Of a stretch of DNA of 20,501 bases, positions 7,844-16,535 are shown piece by piece. Position numbers and translations under genes: made by a program. Origin of the DNA: a virus; IMG/VR virus record IMGVR_UViG_3300048554_000330, positions 1 to 20,501 of that record; one strand, 5' to 3'. Numbering within the stretch: the first letter of the stretch is position 1; each line of letters starts with the position of its first letter. The notes under the pieces are model-generated. The model was not told the origin of the DNA and searched no databases. It worked only from the letters and a program-made list of their open reading frames with translations.

Positions 7844-9877
7844 ATGGCAATCAAGACTAATCAAACAACAGATACACTAACTCCAAGTACTGGTACTATA
7901 ATAGTAAACTCTACTGGAGCATTAGAAGTACCTACAGGTAATACACTTCAAAGACCGGTAACACCAGGTGCAGGTGCCTTGCGTTTTGATTCTAGTTCTT
8001 CTACATTAGATATATTTGATGGATCATTATGGAATACATTAGTTTCTTTGTCTTATGTTGATACAACTGCAACAAACTTGCAAACACAGATTAATAATAT
8101 TGTTAGCAACTTAGATCCTGCAACATTAGATTCTTTAACAGAAATCGTTGCCGCTTTTCAAAGCGAAGATAACACATTACTTTCTTTGATTAATACTGCT
8201 AATACAAATATTAGTGCATTACAAACAGACTTAACACAAGAAATTAGTAATAGACAGTTTGCAGATACACTTGCAACCAACGCAAGAGCAACAGAAGTTA
8301 CTAATAGGACCAATGCTGATACATTATTACAAACTAATATAACAGCAGAAGAAACTGCTCGTATAGCACAAGACAATCAATTAGCATTAGATATTCAGCA
8401 AGAAACATCAGATAGACAAACTGCTATTTCTACATTAGATACTGCAATTACTAACGAAGAAACTGCTCGTATTGCCGCAGATTCAACTCATACTGCTAAC
8501 ATTACAACACTTTCTGGAGACTTAAACACAGAAATATCTGACAGACAAACTGCAATTACTACCGAAGCCAATGCTCGTATTGCTGGCGATGCCGCAAACG
8601 GTGCTGATATTAGCACATTAACAACAAACTTAGCAACTGAAGTAACCGACAGAACAAACGCAGACACTACATTACAAAATAATATTGATAGTAACAGTCT
8701 AAGTATATTACAAGAAATACAAGACAGAGGCGCCGCTGATACATTAATACAAACTAATCTTGATACAGAAATAATTGATAGAACAAATGCTGATACAACA
8801 TTACAAACTAATATTGATACAGAAGAAACTGATAGAATAGCCGCTGATACAGCATTACAAACTAGTATTACTACTAATACAACAAATTTAGCAACTGAGG
8901 TAACCGACAGAACAAACGCAGACACTACATTACAATCTAATATTGATGCTGAAGAAACTGCTCGTATTGCCGGAGATGCTGGCTTACAAACAACCATTGA
9001 TAACTTAGAACTAAGTGATCTAACAGATGTAACTAACACTTCTCCAACAGACGGACAGATGCTTAGTTATGATGGTACAACAGGCAACTTTAGACCACAA
9101 ACAGTAGCACTTGCTCCTGTTAATAAAAACTATGTTGGTGACGGAACAACTTTACAATTTGATTTAGGACAAGATGTTCCAAGCCCAAACAATCTTGTTG
9201 TGGTAGTTGATGGAATTGCACAGAAACCTTTGTATAGTTATGTTGTTACCAACGGAGATAAGTTAGTATTTGACGAAGCTCCAGAAAGTGGATCTATAGT
9301 TGAAGTTAGAATATTAGTAGGACAATCTACAACTGATAGACCTAGGCCTAAAATTTCAAACATTGCATACTCAGAAACTGCCGCCCCGGTTTTTAATCTT
9401 ATTACATTTAATGTTACAGAGATGACTTATGGGTTTGGTGCTAAAATAGGAACGGTTCCTATTGCACACATTGAATATCCATCAGCTGGATCTATGCAAT
9501 TAAAAACTGCCGAGACGTTTACCGGAAATCAATCTATTACATTAATTGATAATAGTGGAAACGAATTTGTATTTGAAGATGCGTTTGCAGAACCAGATGG
9601 AACTTCAAATCCATTATGGACTGATGCAAGAAAATTTATTGGTACTTTTAGTGCCGGAGACAGCATTAATTACACAATAGGTGTAAATAGCACGTCAACA
9701 TTGACTCTGGGTGCAACATCATCCCAGGAAACTGCTCCGACTTGGTTGTCGGTTAGTGGTTTAACTCTTGTAGGAACTGCACCAACATTGAGCAGTCCTT
9801 GCAGATACGAGTTCCAAATAATTGCAACAATAGGCAGTAAGAGTATATCTCGTAATTATTGGCTTGTTGTAATTTAA
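7844..9877 (+). CDS. Coiled-coil fibre protein with C-terminal Ig-like domain
   Basis: This 677-aa fibre has four visible parts. Residues ~1-70 form a Gly/Thr-rich head module (T-G-N-T-L-Q-R-P...L-R-F-D...F-D-G-S-L-W-N-T-L). Residues ~85-390 are a long trimeric coiled-coil type shaft with a recurring E-E-T-x-R-I-A-x-D-x-x-L-Q-T-x-I unit, alternating with T-D-R-T-N-A-D-T-T-L-Q. Residues ~425-495 are a V-G-D-G-T...F-D-L-G-Q module containing V-D-G-I-A-Q-K-P-L-Y-S-Y, related to the C-terminal module of the next gene. The C-terminal ~175 residues end in A-P-T-W-L-S-V-S-G...L-V-G-T-A-P, like putative Ig-fold domains. The start follows the holin-like stop by one base, so translation is probably coupled. 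Attachment to tail, baseplate or capsid is not known. Confidence 0.82.
   Translation: MAIKTNQTTDTLTPSTGTIIVNSTGALEVPTGNTLQRPVTPGAGALRFDSSSSTLDIFDGSLWNTLVSLSYVDTTATNLQTQINNIVSNLDPATLDSLTEIVAAFQSEDNTLLSLINTANTNISALQTDLTQEISNRQFADTLATNARATEVTNRTNADTLLQTNITAEETARIAQDNQLALDIQQETSDRQTAISTLDTAITNEETARIAADSTHTANITTLSGDLNTEISDRQTAITTEANARIAGDAANGADISTLTTNLATEVTDRTNADTTLQNNIDSNSLSILQEIQDRGAADTLIQTNLDTEIIDRTNADTTLQTNIDTEETDRIAADTALQTSITTNTTNLATEVTDRTNADTTLQSNIDAEETARIAGDAGLQTTIDNLELSDLTDVTNTSPTDGQMLSYDGTTGNFRPQTVALAPVNKNYVGDGTTLQFDLGQDVPSPNNLVVVVDGIAQKPLYSYVVTNGDKLVFDEAPESGSIVEVRILVGQSTTDRPRPKISNIAYSETAAPVFNLITFNVTEMTYGFGAKIGTVPIAHIEYPSAGSMQLKTAETFTGNQSITLIDNSGNEFVFEDAFAEPDGTSNPLWTDARKFIGTFSAGDSINYTIGVNSTSTLTLGATSSQETAPTWLSVSGLTLVGTAPTLSSPCRYEFQIIATIGSKSISRNYWLVVI
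8642..8935 (+). repeat. 36-base exact direct repeat within the coiled-coil shaft
   Basis: The 36 bases at 8642-8677 recur exactly at 8900-8935, 258 bases (86 codons) apart, in the same frame. They encode the V-T-D-R-T-N-A-D-T-T-L-Q unit. Other copies of this unit, such as those near 8300 and 8780, have diverged at DNA level. Confidence 0.85.
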
Positions 9878-9894
9878 AAAATCATCTATATAAC

Positions 9895-9908
9895 GGAAAA
9901 TATTTTCC
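9895..9908. repeat. 14-bp perfect palindrome GGAAAATATTTTCC
   Basis: This perfect inverted repeat lies in the 119-bp gap after the first fibre stop. It has a possible 6-bp stem with a two-base centre, so it is more plausible as a protein-binding site than as a hairpin. No T-run follows. Confidence 0.5.
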
Positions 9909-9948
9909 TAATCCTTTATTGGGTCTAACCAATTTAATTTTAGACAAC

Positions 9949-9956
9949 TATAAATG
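9949..9956 (+). promoter_or_regulatory. Late promoter-like box (TATAAATG)
   Basis: TATAAATG matches seven of eight bases of the T4 late consensus and lies 48 bases before the next fibre start. It overlaps the left arm of a hairpin. Confidence 0.55.
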
Positions 9957-9973
9957 ACGCATGAGTGTCATTT
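9952..9973 (+). other. Hairpin at start of the predicted fibre transcript
   Basis: AAATGACGC (9952-9960) pairs with GTGTCATTT (9965-9973) around ATGA, nine pairs with one G-U. It overlaps the late box and would lie at, or just before, the transcript start. It could be a weak terminator of the preceding gene or a 5' stabilising structure. Confidence 0.5.
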
Positions 9974-9996
9974 CTCAATAATAAGGAAAAGAAAAC

Positions 9997-12900
9997 ATGC
10001 CTTTAATTAAAGCACGTTCGAGTTCGTTGATGAACTCAATTGATTTAAGAGGTACTCCGACTGCCGCTACTGCCGCCGCTGGTACATCGACTACCCAGCT
10101 TGCGTCAACAGGCTTCGTGTCAACAGAAATTAGCAACTTAGTTAACTCCGCACCTACTCTTCTAGATACATTAGACGAATTAGCCGCGGCGATTGGCGAT
10201 GATGCCAGTTTCTCTACCACGATGACAACAGCACTATCGGAAAAAGTAGCATTAGCAGGTGGTACAATGACTGGAGCATTAGTGCTCTCAGGTGCACCAG
10301 CCAATGACCTCGAAGCATCAACAAAGAAATATGTTGACGATGGATTATTAGCTCAGCTAATTTCTTCAACAGACGATGTTCCAGAAGGAACAAACAATCT
10401 TTATCATACAACTGCAAGAGTAAGAGCAGGAATTACTTTATCATCAGATAACACTACAGTATTAGATTACGATAGTGCCACTGGTGTTATTGCATATGCT
10501 CATCCTACTACTGCTGGTATTATAGAAGATGCATCAAACTTGTACTATACAGATGCTCGTGTTAGAGCCGCTATCTCATTAACAACAACAGATAGCACAA
10601 TTTTATCTTATAGTAATACAACTGGTGCATTTACTTTCGCAGAGCAAGATACTGATAAAGTTGATGAAGGTTCAACAAACCTTTATTTTACAACTACAAG
10701 AGCGAGAGATTCTGTGAGTGCAGGTACTAACGTTACATACAACTCAGCTACTGGTGTTATTTCAGCAGACGGTGCGGTTGTTAGTGTTAACGGTGCTGAC
10801 GGTATTGTTACAATAGGAACAGATGATGTAGATGAAGGTTCAAGTAACTTATACTTTTCAGATACTAGAGCAAGAAATGCTATTAGTTTAACAAGTACTG
10901 ATACAAACACACTATCTTATAGTGCTGGAACTGGTGTACTTACATATACAAAACCAAATTCAGATGGTATTGCAGAAGGTACAACTAACCTTTACTTTCT
11001 TGACAGTAGAGCAAGAGCCGCAATTAGTGCCTCTGGAGATGTTGCTTACAACTCAACTAGTGGTGTAATTACATTTAACATGGCTGATCACGATACTGAT
11101 GATTTAGCAGAAGGTACAGCTAACCTTTACTTTCTTGACAGTAGAGCAAGAGGTGCAATTAGTGTAGCAGGATCTTTAGCATACAATTCTACAACTGGTG
11201 TTATTTCTTATACAACTCCAGATACTGACGGTGTAGACGAAGGTAGTTTAAACCTTTACTACACAGATGCTAGAGCAAGAGCTTCAATTAGTGCAGGTGG
11301 TGATTTAAGTTATGTTTCTAGTACAGGTGTTATGTCTTATACAACTCCAGATACAGATGGTATTACTGAAGGATCTGTTAACCTTTACTATACAGATGCT
11401 AGAACAAGAGCCGCAATTTCTGTAACAGGTGATTTGACATACAATGGTACAACAGGTGCAATTGGTTTTGCATTAGCAGATCATACAACAGCCGACTTAG
11501 CTGAAGGAACTAACCTTTACTATCTTGATAGTAGAGCAAGAGCCGCTATTTCAGTTTCAGGTGCCGCATTAGCATATGATAATACAACTGGTGTTCTTTC
11601 TACAAACGCATTAGTAGCAAGTGTTAACACTAAAACTGGTGTTGTAACATTAACTACAGATGATATTAACGAAGGTTCAACTAACTTGTACTATACAGAT
11701 GCTCGTGTTAGATCTGCTGTTTCATTAACTTCAGACGATACTACTGTTCTGTCATATAGTTCAGGAACTGGTGCATTTACATACGCCAAGCCTAACACAG
11801 ACAAAATCAGTGAAGGTACAACTAACTTGTATTTCACAGATGCTAGAGCAAGAGCCGCATTTTCTGAAGGAACAGGTGTATCGATTACAGCTGGAGAAAT
11901 TGCTATCGGTCAGGCCGTTGCTACAACAGACAATGTTACATTTAATGACCTTGTTGTTGATGGTGACTTAACTATCAATGGTACAACAACTACCGTTAAT
12001 ACAGCAACATTAGATGTTGAAGATATTAACATTACAGTAGCAAAAGGTGCCGCATCAGCGGCGGCCGCTAACGGTGCTGGTTTAACAGTTGATGGTGCCG
12101 CGGCAACTATCTTGTATGTTTCTGCAACTGACACTTGGGACTTTAACAAAGACGTTAAAGGAACATTTATTGGTGATTTAACTGGTGATGTTGTTGGTGA
12201 TTTAACTGGTGATGTAACTGGTACAGTTTCAGACATTAGTAATCATGACACAGATGCTTTATCTGAAGGTACAGCTAACTTGTACTACACAGATGGTAGA
12301 TCAAGAGCCGCTATTAGTGTAAACTCAACTGAACTAGGTTATGACAACTCAACAGGTGTTATAACATATACTCAAGGTAATACTGATGGTGTTGCTGAAG
12401 GTTCAACTAACTTGTACTTCTCAGATGCTAGAGCAAGAGGTGCAATTAGTGTATCAGGCGATATGACCTACAATTCTACAACAGGCGTTATTGGTTTTGC
12501 ATTAGCAGATCATACAACAACTGACTTAGCTGAAGGTGATAACAAGTATTACACAGATGCAAGAGCAAGAGCTTCTATTTCCGTTACAGGTGATTTAGCT
12601 TATGTAGCAGGAACAGGTGTTATTTCTTACTCAACACCAGACACAGACGGAGTTACAGAAGGAACAACTAACCTTTACTACACAGATGCTCGTGTTAGAG
12701 CGGCTATTAGTGGTAGTGGTGACATTGTGTATGATAGTGCAACAGGTGACTTTGCATACTCAACTCCAGATACTGACGGTGTAGACGAAGGAACAACTAA
12801 CCTTTATCATACAACTGCTAGAGCAAGAGCAACAATAAGTGCAAGTGATGACTTAACTTATGATAGTGCAACTGGTGTCATGACATTTAAGATGTCTGAT

Positions 12901-13824
12901 CATGATACTGATGATTTATCTGAAGGTACAGCTAACTTGTACTACACAGATGCAAGAGTACATAGTGCGATTTCATTAACATCAGATGATCAGGATATTA
13001 TGTCTTATGATAACGCAGGTGGATTCACATTTGCTATCGGCAACATGGATACTGATGATGTTACTGAAGGTACATCAAATCTATACTTTACAACTGGTAG
13101 AGCGAGAGCTTCTGTAAGTGCTGGTAGTAACATTAGCTATGATAGTGCAACTGGTGTTATTTCAACATTAGCCGCAGTTCAGAGTGTTAATGGTGCAACT
13201 GGTGTTGTTGTTATTGGAACTGATGACGTAGATGAGGGATCAAGCAATCTTTACTATACAGATGCAAGAGCCCAAGCCTCTATTACAATGGTTTCTGATG
13301 ATACAACAATTCTAAGTTATGCTTCAGGTACTGGAACAATAACATATGTAACTCCGGATACAGATGCTATTAATGAAGGTTCTGTTAACGAATACTTTAC
13401 CAATGCAAGAGCTGATGCTCGTATTGCCGCGGCAAGTATTGATGACTTATCAGATGTTGATACAGGTTCTCCCGCTGACGGTGCCGCTCTTGTTTGGAGT
13501 TCATCAGGTCAGAAGTATGTAACAACCGACTTATCAACTACAACTACAGCCGCTAACTTTACAGCTAACGGTACTGATACAGACTTTGACTTAACCAGTG
13601 TTGTAGTCGACTCAATCGAAAATACCACCGTGTTTATTAACGGTATTTTCCAAGCACCAACATATTCATACACTATTTCAAATGATGGTACTGATACTAC
13701 TATTTCCTTTGATGCCGCTCCAGAAGCTAACGACATTATTACAGTTCGTTATATTTTAGGTGGAACATTGAATACTGATGGTATACTTAACGAAAGCTCA
13801 ACAATTGATGGTGGTACTTACTAA
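9997..13824 (+). CDS. Giant repeat fibre protein (20 tandem ~45-residue repeats)
   Basis: This 1275-aa probable tail fibre opens with a module of ~115 residues containing T-L-L-D-T-L-D-E-L-A-A-A-I-G-D-D and S-T-K-K-Y-V-D-D, common in phage fibres. From residue ~125 to ~1144 come 20 units of roughly 43-48 residues of the form D-x-V-x-E-G-S-x-N-L-Y-Y-T-D-A-R-A-R-A-A-I-S...L-x-Y-x-S-x-T-G-V-I. Units 3, 9 and 18 carry a longer S-V-N-G/T linker. After unit 11 there is a ~100-residue insertion with D-G-D-L-T-I-N-G and a G-D-L-T-G-D-V repeat. The C-terminal module (about residues 1180-1255) holds I-N-G-I-F-Q-A-P-T-Y-S-Y and ends S-T-I-D-G-G-T-Y. AAGGA precedes the start. There is no self-cleaving chaperone domain. 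Host recognition is inferred. Confidence 0.85.
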   Translation: MPLIKARSSSLMNSIDLRGTPTAATAAAGTSTTQLASTGFVSTEISNLVNSAPTLLDTLDELAAAIGDDASFSTTMTTALSEKVALAGGTMTGALVLSGAPANDLEASTKKYVDDGLLAQLISSTDDVPEGTNNLYHTTARVRAGITLSSDNTTVLDYDSATGVIAYAHPTTAGIIEDASNLYYTDARVRAAISLTTTDSTILSYSNTTGAFTFAEQDTDKVDEGSTNLYFTTTRARDSVSAGTNVTYNSATGVISADGAVVSVNGADGIVTIGTDDVDEGSSNLYFSDTRARNAISLTSTDTNTLSYSAGTGVLTYTKPNSDGIAEGTTNLYFLDSRARAAISASGDVAYNSTSGVITFNMADHDTDDLAEGTANLYFLDSRARGAISVAGSLAYNSTTGVISYTTPDTDGVDEGSLNLYYTDARARASISAGGDLSYVSSTGVMSYTTPDTDGITEGSVNLYYTDARTRAAISVTGDLTYNGTTGAIGFALADHTTADLAEGTNLYYLDSRARAAISVSGAALAYDNTTGVLSTNALVASVNTKTGVVTLTTDDINEGSTNLYYTDARVRSAVSLTSDDTTVLSYSSGTGAFTYAKPNTDKISEGTTNLYFTDARARAAFSEGTGVSITAGEIAIGQAVATTDNVTFNDLVVDGDLTINGTTTTVNTATLDVEDINITVAKGAASAAAANGAGLTVDGAAATILYVSATDTWDFNKDVKGTFIGDLTGDVVGDLTGDVTGTVSDISNHDTDALSEGTANLYYTDGRSRAAISVNSTELGYDNSTGVITYTQGNTDGVAEGSTNLYFSDARARGAISVSGDMTYNSTTGVIGFALADHTTTDLAEGDNKYYTDARARASISVTGDLAYVAGTGVISYSTPDTDGVTEGTTNLYYTDARVRAAISGSGDIVYDSATGDFAYSTPDTDGVDEGTTNLYHTTARARATISASDDLTYDSATGVMTFKMSDHDTDDLSEGTANLYYTDARVHSAISLTSDDQDIMSYDNAGGFTFAIGNMDTDDVTEGTSNLYFTTGRARASVSAGSNISYDSATGVISTLAAVQSVNGATGVVVIGTDDVDEGSSNLYYTDARAQASITMVSDDTTILSYASGTGTITYVTPDTDAINEGSVNEYFTNARADARIAAASIDDLSDVDTGSPADGAALVWSSSGQKYVTTDLSTTTTAANFTANGTDTDFDLTSVVVDSIENTTVFINGIFQAPTYSYTISNDGTDTTISFDAAPEANDIITVRYILGGTLNTDGILNESSTIDGGTY
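10369..13430 (+). repeat. Array of 20 in-frame coding repeats, ~129-168 bp each
   Basis: Each unit contains E-G-(S/T)-x-N-L-Y-(Y/F/H)-x-(D/T)-x-R-x-R or a close variant. Most units have diverged at DNA level. Units 5 and 6 share 32 identical bases (10986-11017 and 11121-11152, 135 bp apart). Units 8 and 13 share a 30-base identity (11461-11490 and 12490-12519). Confidence 0.9.
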
Positions 13825-13848
13825 TCATTAATTAGAGTTAGATTTACT

Positions 13849-13878
13849 GAATAAGGGGCTTTATGCCCCTTATTCTTT
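13849..13878 (+). terminator. Intrinsic terminator after the giant fibre
   Basis: GAATAAGGGGC (13849-13859) pairs perfectly with GCCCCTTATTC (13865-13875) around a five-base loop. A short T-run follows, interrupted by GA. Confidence 0.85.
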
Positions 13879-13899
13879 GACACAATTATATAGAAAAGA

Positions 13900-13907
13900 C
13901 ATAAATA
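13900..13907 (+). promoter_or_regulatory. Late promoter-like box (CATAAATA)
   Basis: CATAAATA matches seven of eight bases of the T4 late consensus. It sits between the terminator and the next fibre start, with 31 bases between the box and the start codon. Confidence 0.65.
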
Positions 13908-13938
13908 CCTTGTATACTATTACTCAAAGGATAAATGC

Positions 13939-16461
13939 ATGCCACTTTTTAGAGGTCAACTAAAGCACATTAGGGGTTTAACAGACTATAAAGATAGCGT
14001 TCTTGTAGCCTCAACAAATAATGTTGGAGTAACATCAACTATATCTTCTGTTGATGGAGTTACTTTATCTGAAGGAGATAGAATACTTCTAGTAGGACAA
14101 ACTACTACAACAGAAAATGGCATCTATGCAAGTCAATCTAACGGAACAATAGCAAGAGCATTTGATGCAGATAGTACTGAAGAGTTTTCTTCTGGTATGA
14201 CTGTTTATGTTGAACAAGGAACTAGTAATGGCAAGAGCACTTGGCTCTTGATAACAACTGGAGAGATTGTTTTAGGTACAACCTCTCTTCAATTCCAAAA
14301 GCAATCGCAGATATATGATTCTCTTGAAGGAACATATGGCGGAGCATCAAAATCTTTAACTTTAGGAATACAAAAAAACGGAGTTATTACTACTGTAACT
14401 GAAAATACATTAGATTCAGATAATGTAACTGAAGGATCATCAAATCTTTATCATACAACTGCAAGAACTAGAAGTTCAATATCAGCCTCTGGTGGTAATT
14501 TAAGTTATAATTCATCAACTGGTGCTATGTCATTTAGCTCTGCAAGTTTAACTCCAGGTACAGGTATTTCTGGAGATAATTTTGACACTTCAACAAACAG
14601 AACATTTGCTATTGATACATCAGTAATACCGACATTAAGTTCTGGTGTTTCTGTCTTTACAAATGATGCCGGATACATTACAGGTTATACTGTTACTGAA
14701 AGTGATGTTACAACTCATCAAGCGGCTTTAAGTATAACCGAAAGCCAAATTAGTGATTTATCAAGTTATATTACAGCTAGTTCAACAGACACATTAACTA
14801 ATAAAACGATTGGTGCGTCAACAATTTCAGGAAACTTAATTCCAGATACAACAGAAACATACGACCTTGGATCGTCAACTTATAGATTTAATGACCTTTA
14901 TCTAGCAGGTAGTACTATTGACTTAGGCGGTGCTAAACTAACAAATGATGGTAGTGATAACCTTGATATTAAAGATAGTTCAGGTAATAGAAAAATACTT
15001 AGAGCAAGTGCTATTGAATTGGTAGATAGCTCCGGTAAAAAAATTAAAATTGAACGAGACGCCACTTCAGGTAAAATGAAATCACGTAAATTTGATTCAA
15101 GTGGTAATGCAGAAGCAGATGGAGATGACGTTAACGAAATATCAGAAGACAAAACACCACAACTAGGCGGTACATTAGATGCTAATGGAAATTATATTGA
15201 TATGGGTTCAAACAACATCACAGATACAAAAGTTGGCCAATGGGATACCTCATACGGCTGGGGAGACCATGCAAGTTCAAATTATCTAACAGATTATACT
15301 GTTACGGAATCAGATGTTACTGGACACCAATCAGCACTAAGCATAACTGAATCACAAATTAGTGATCTAGACGATTACCTCCCAATAACTTTATCAACAG
15401 TGGTTGATTCGCGAGCCGACATTGATTCAATCTCTCAAATACGTTTTATTTTAGACGAAACTACTTCTGGTTCGCAAGGTAATATATCAAATACATCAAG
15501 TTATAATATTGCTTTGTCTGTTACCAATTCCTTTATAGGATACGATACCTCAGGAATATTTTATTTAAGCGACAGCAATCGTGGAACATACGAAGACATA
15601 ATTCTAAGGACAAATGGAGTAGGTACCAGCGCCAACGGTTTTGCTAATCCGTCAGGTGCCACTAGTATATTTGGTTTTAGAGGTAACTCAGCTACCACTG
15701 GCAATAGATCCCTTACAACTGCAAGTATTAATACATCAAGTTATACAAAACTTGGTTTTGACATAATCCAAGGTACTGGCAGTAACGGTGGTGAAGGTAC
15801 TGACAGTGGTGATGATTTTAAAATCTACTATAGTACTAACAGTGGCTCAAGTTACACACTTATGCAAACATACTATGGAAGTCCAAGAACATATTCCTCC
15901 TGGACTACTGTATCAATTGCTTTACCATCAGGCGCTATAGGAAGTAGTGTTAAATTTAAATTTGAAAACATTCATACTGCTAGTGGAGACTTTGATCATT
16001 GGGCTATTAGTAAAGTTAATTTCAACACTACAGAAACTACTGTTCCATACTTTCGATTAGATGTAGGAAGTGGAACAGTTATAGATTCTCTTGAAAATAG
16101 TACAACTTTTACAGGCAGTTTAGTTGGTAATGTAACTGGTAATGTAACTGGTAATGTTGCAGGCAACCAGTCAGGTGGTTCGGTTAGTGCAACTTCGGGT
16201 TCCTTTAGTAGTAATTTACAAAGTAATGGTAATTTTTATGCTAATGGATCATATACCTATCTAGCAAATAATACTAACGATAGAGTTTATATAAGAACTC
16301 CGCTATTTTATTTCAACAATGTCTTAATTACAGCCACAGGAACTGAACTTAATTATGTAGATGGTGTTACAAGTAATATTCAAACACAACTTAATACCAA
16401 AGCATCTCTTACTGGTACAGAAACCTTGGATAACAAGAGCATAGACGGTGGTTCTTTCTAA
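13939..16461 (+). CDS. Modular fibre protein with jelly-roll-like region
   Basis: This is an 840-aa fibre. Residues ~20-127 form a recognisable phage fibre head module (V-D-G-V-T-L-S-E-G-D-R-I-L-L-V-G-Q...T-E-N-G-I-Y...F-V/Y-V-E-x-G-T). One copy of the neighbour's repeat lies at ~163-205 (N-V-T-E-G-S-S-N-L-Y-H-T-T-A-R). A unit T-V-T-E-S-D-V-T-x-H-Q-x-A-L-S-I-T-E-S-Q-I-S-D-L occurs twice (nt 14689-14760 and 15298-15369). Residues ~555-700 look like an all-beta ligand-binding domain (D-F-K-I-Y-Y-S-T-N-S-G...D-H-W-A-I-S-K-V). A V-T-G-N-V-T-G-N spacer follows, then T-E-L-N-Y-V-D-G-V-T-S-N-I-Q-T-Q-L near the end, and a final S-I-D-G-G-S-F. AAAGGA precedes the start. Tail-fibre or adhesin function is inferred. 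Confidence 0.83.
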   Translation: MPLFRGQLKHIRGLTDYKDSVLVASTNNVGVTSTISSVDGVTLSEGDRILLVGQTTTTENGIYASQSNGTIARAFDADSTEEFSSGMTVYVEQGTSNGKSTWLLITTGEIVLGTTSLQFQKQSQIYDSLEGTYGGASKSLTLGIQKNGVITTVTENTLDSDNVTEGSSNLYHTTARTRSSISASGGNLSYNSSTGAMSFSSASLTPGTGISGDNFDTSTNRTFAIDTSVIPTLSSGVSVFTNDAGYITGYTVTESDVTTHQAALSITESQISDLSSYITASSTDTLTNKTIGASTISGNLIPDTTETYDLGSSTYRFNDLYLAGSTIDLGGAKLTNDGSDNLDIKDSSGNRKILRASAIELVDSSGKKIKIERDATSGKMKSRKFDSSGNAEADGDDVNEISEDKTPQLGGTLDANGNYIDMGSNNITDTKVGQWDTSYGWGDHASSNYLTDYTVTESDVTGHQSALSITESQISDLDDYLPITLSTVVDSRADIDSISQIRFILDETTSGSQGNISNTSSYNIALSVTNSFIGYDTSGIFYLSDSNRGTYEDIILRTNGVGTSANGFANPSGATSIFGFRGNSATTGNRSLTTASINTSSYTKLGFDIIQGTGSNGGEGTDSGDDFKIYYSTNSGSSYTLMQTYYGSPRTYSSWTTVSIALPSGAIGSSVKFKFENIHTASGDFDHWAISKVNFNTTETTVPYFRLDVGSGTVIDSLENSTTFTGSLVGNVTGNVTGNVAGNQSGGSVSATSGSFSSNLQSNGNFYANGSYTYLANNTNDRVYIRTPLFYFNNVLITATGTELNYVDGVTSNIQTQLNTKASLTGTETLDNKSIDGGSF

Positions 16462-16480
16462 TAATTTATATTATTATTAG
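16458..16480 (+). other. AT-only hairpin after the third fibre gene
   Basis: CTAATAAT (16458-16465) pairs with ATTATTAG (16473-16480) around seven bases. It overlaps the stop codon and has no T-run, so termination there would be weak at best. Confidence 0.35.
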
Positions 16481-16511
16481 CTCTAATAAAACACACAAAT
16501 AGAAGAAATTG

Positions 16512-16519
16512 TATAAATA
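16512..16519 (+). promoter_or_regulatory. Perfect T4-type late promoter TATAAATA
   Basis: This is an exact match to the T4 late consensus recognised by the phage late sigma factor gp55. It lies 67 bases before the S74 fibre start and is the best promoter in the window. Confidence 0.8.
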
Positions 16520-16535
16520 ACAACGGAACACAAAA

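Noticed and set aside
8488-9039. 183-aa Val/Ser-rich - strand open frame that looks membrane-like
   Set aside because: It is an artefact of the repetitive coiled-coil coding region on the + strand.
11910-12236. 108-aa - strand open frame with a P-T-S-P-V-K-S-P repeat
   Set aside because: It is the antisense of the G-D-L-T-G-D-V repeat in the giant fibre.
10369-13430. CRISPR array, suggested by regular spacing
   Set aside because: The units are in-frame protein-coding repeats with diverged DNA, and there are no constant repeats with unique spacers.
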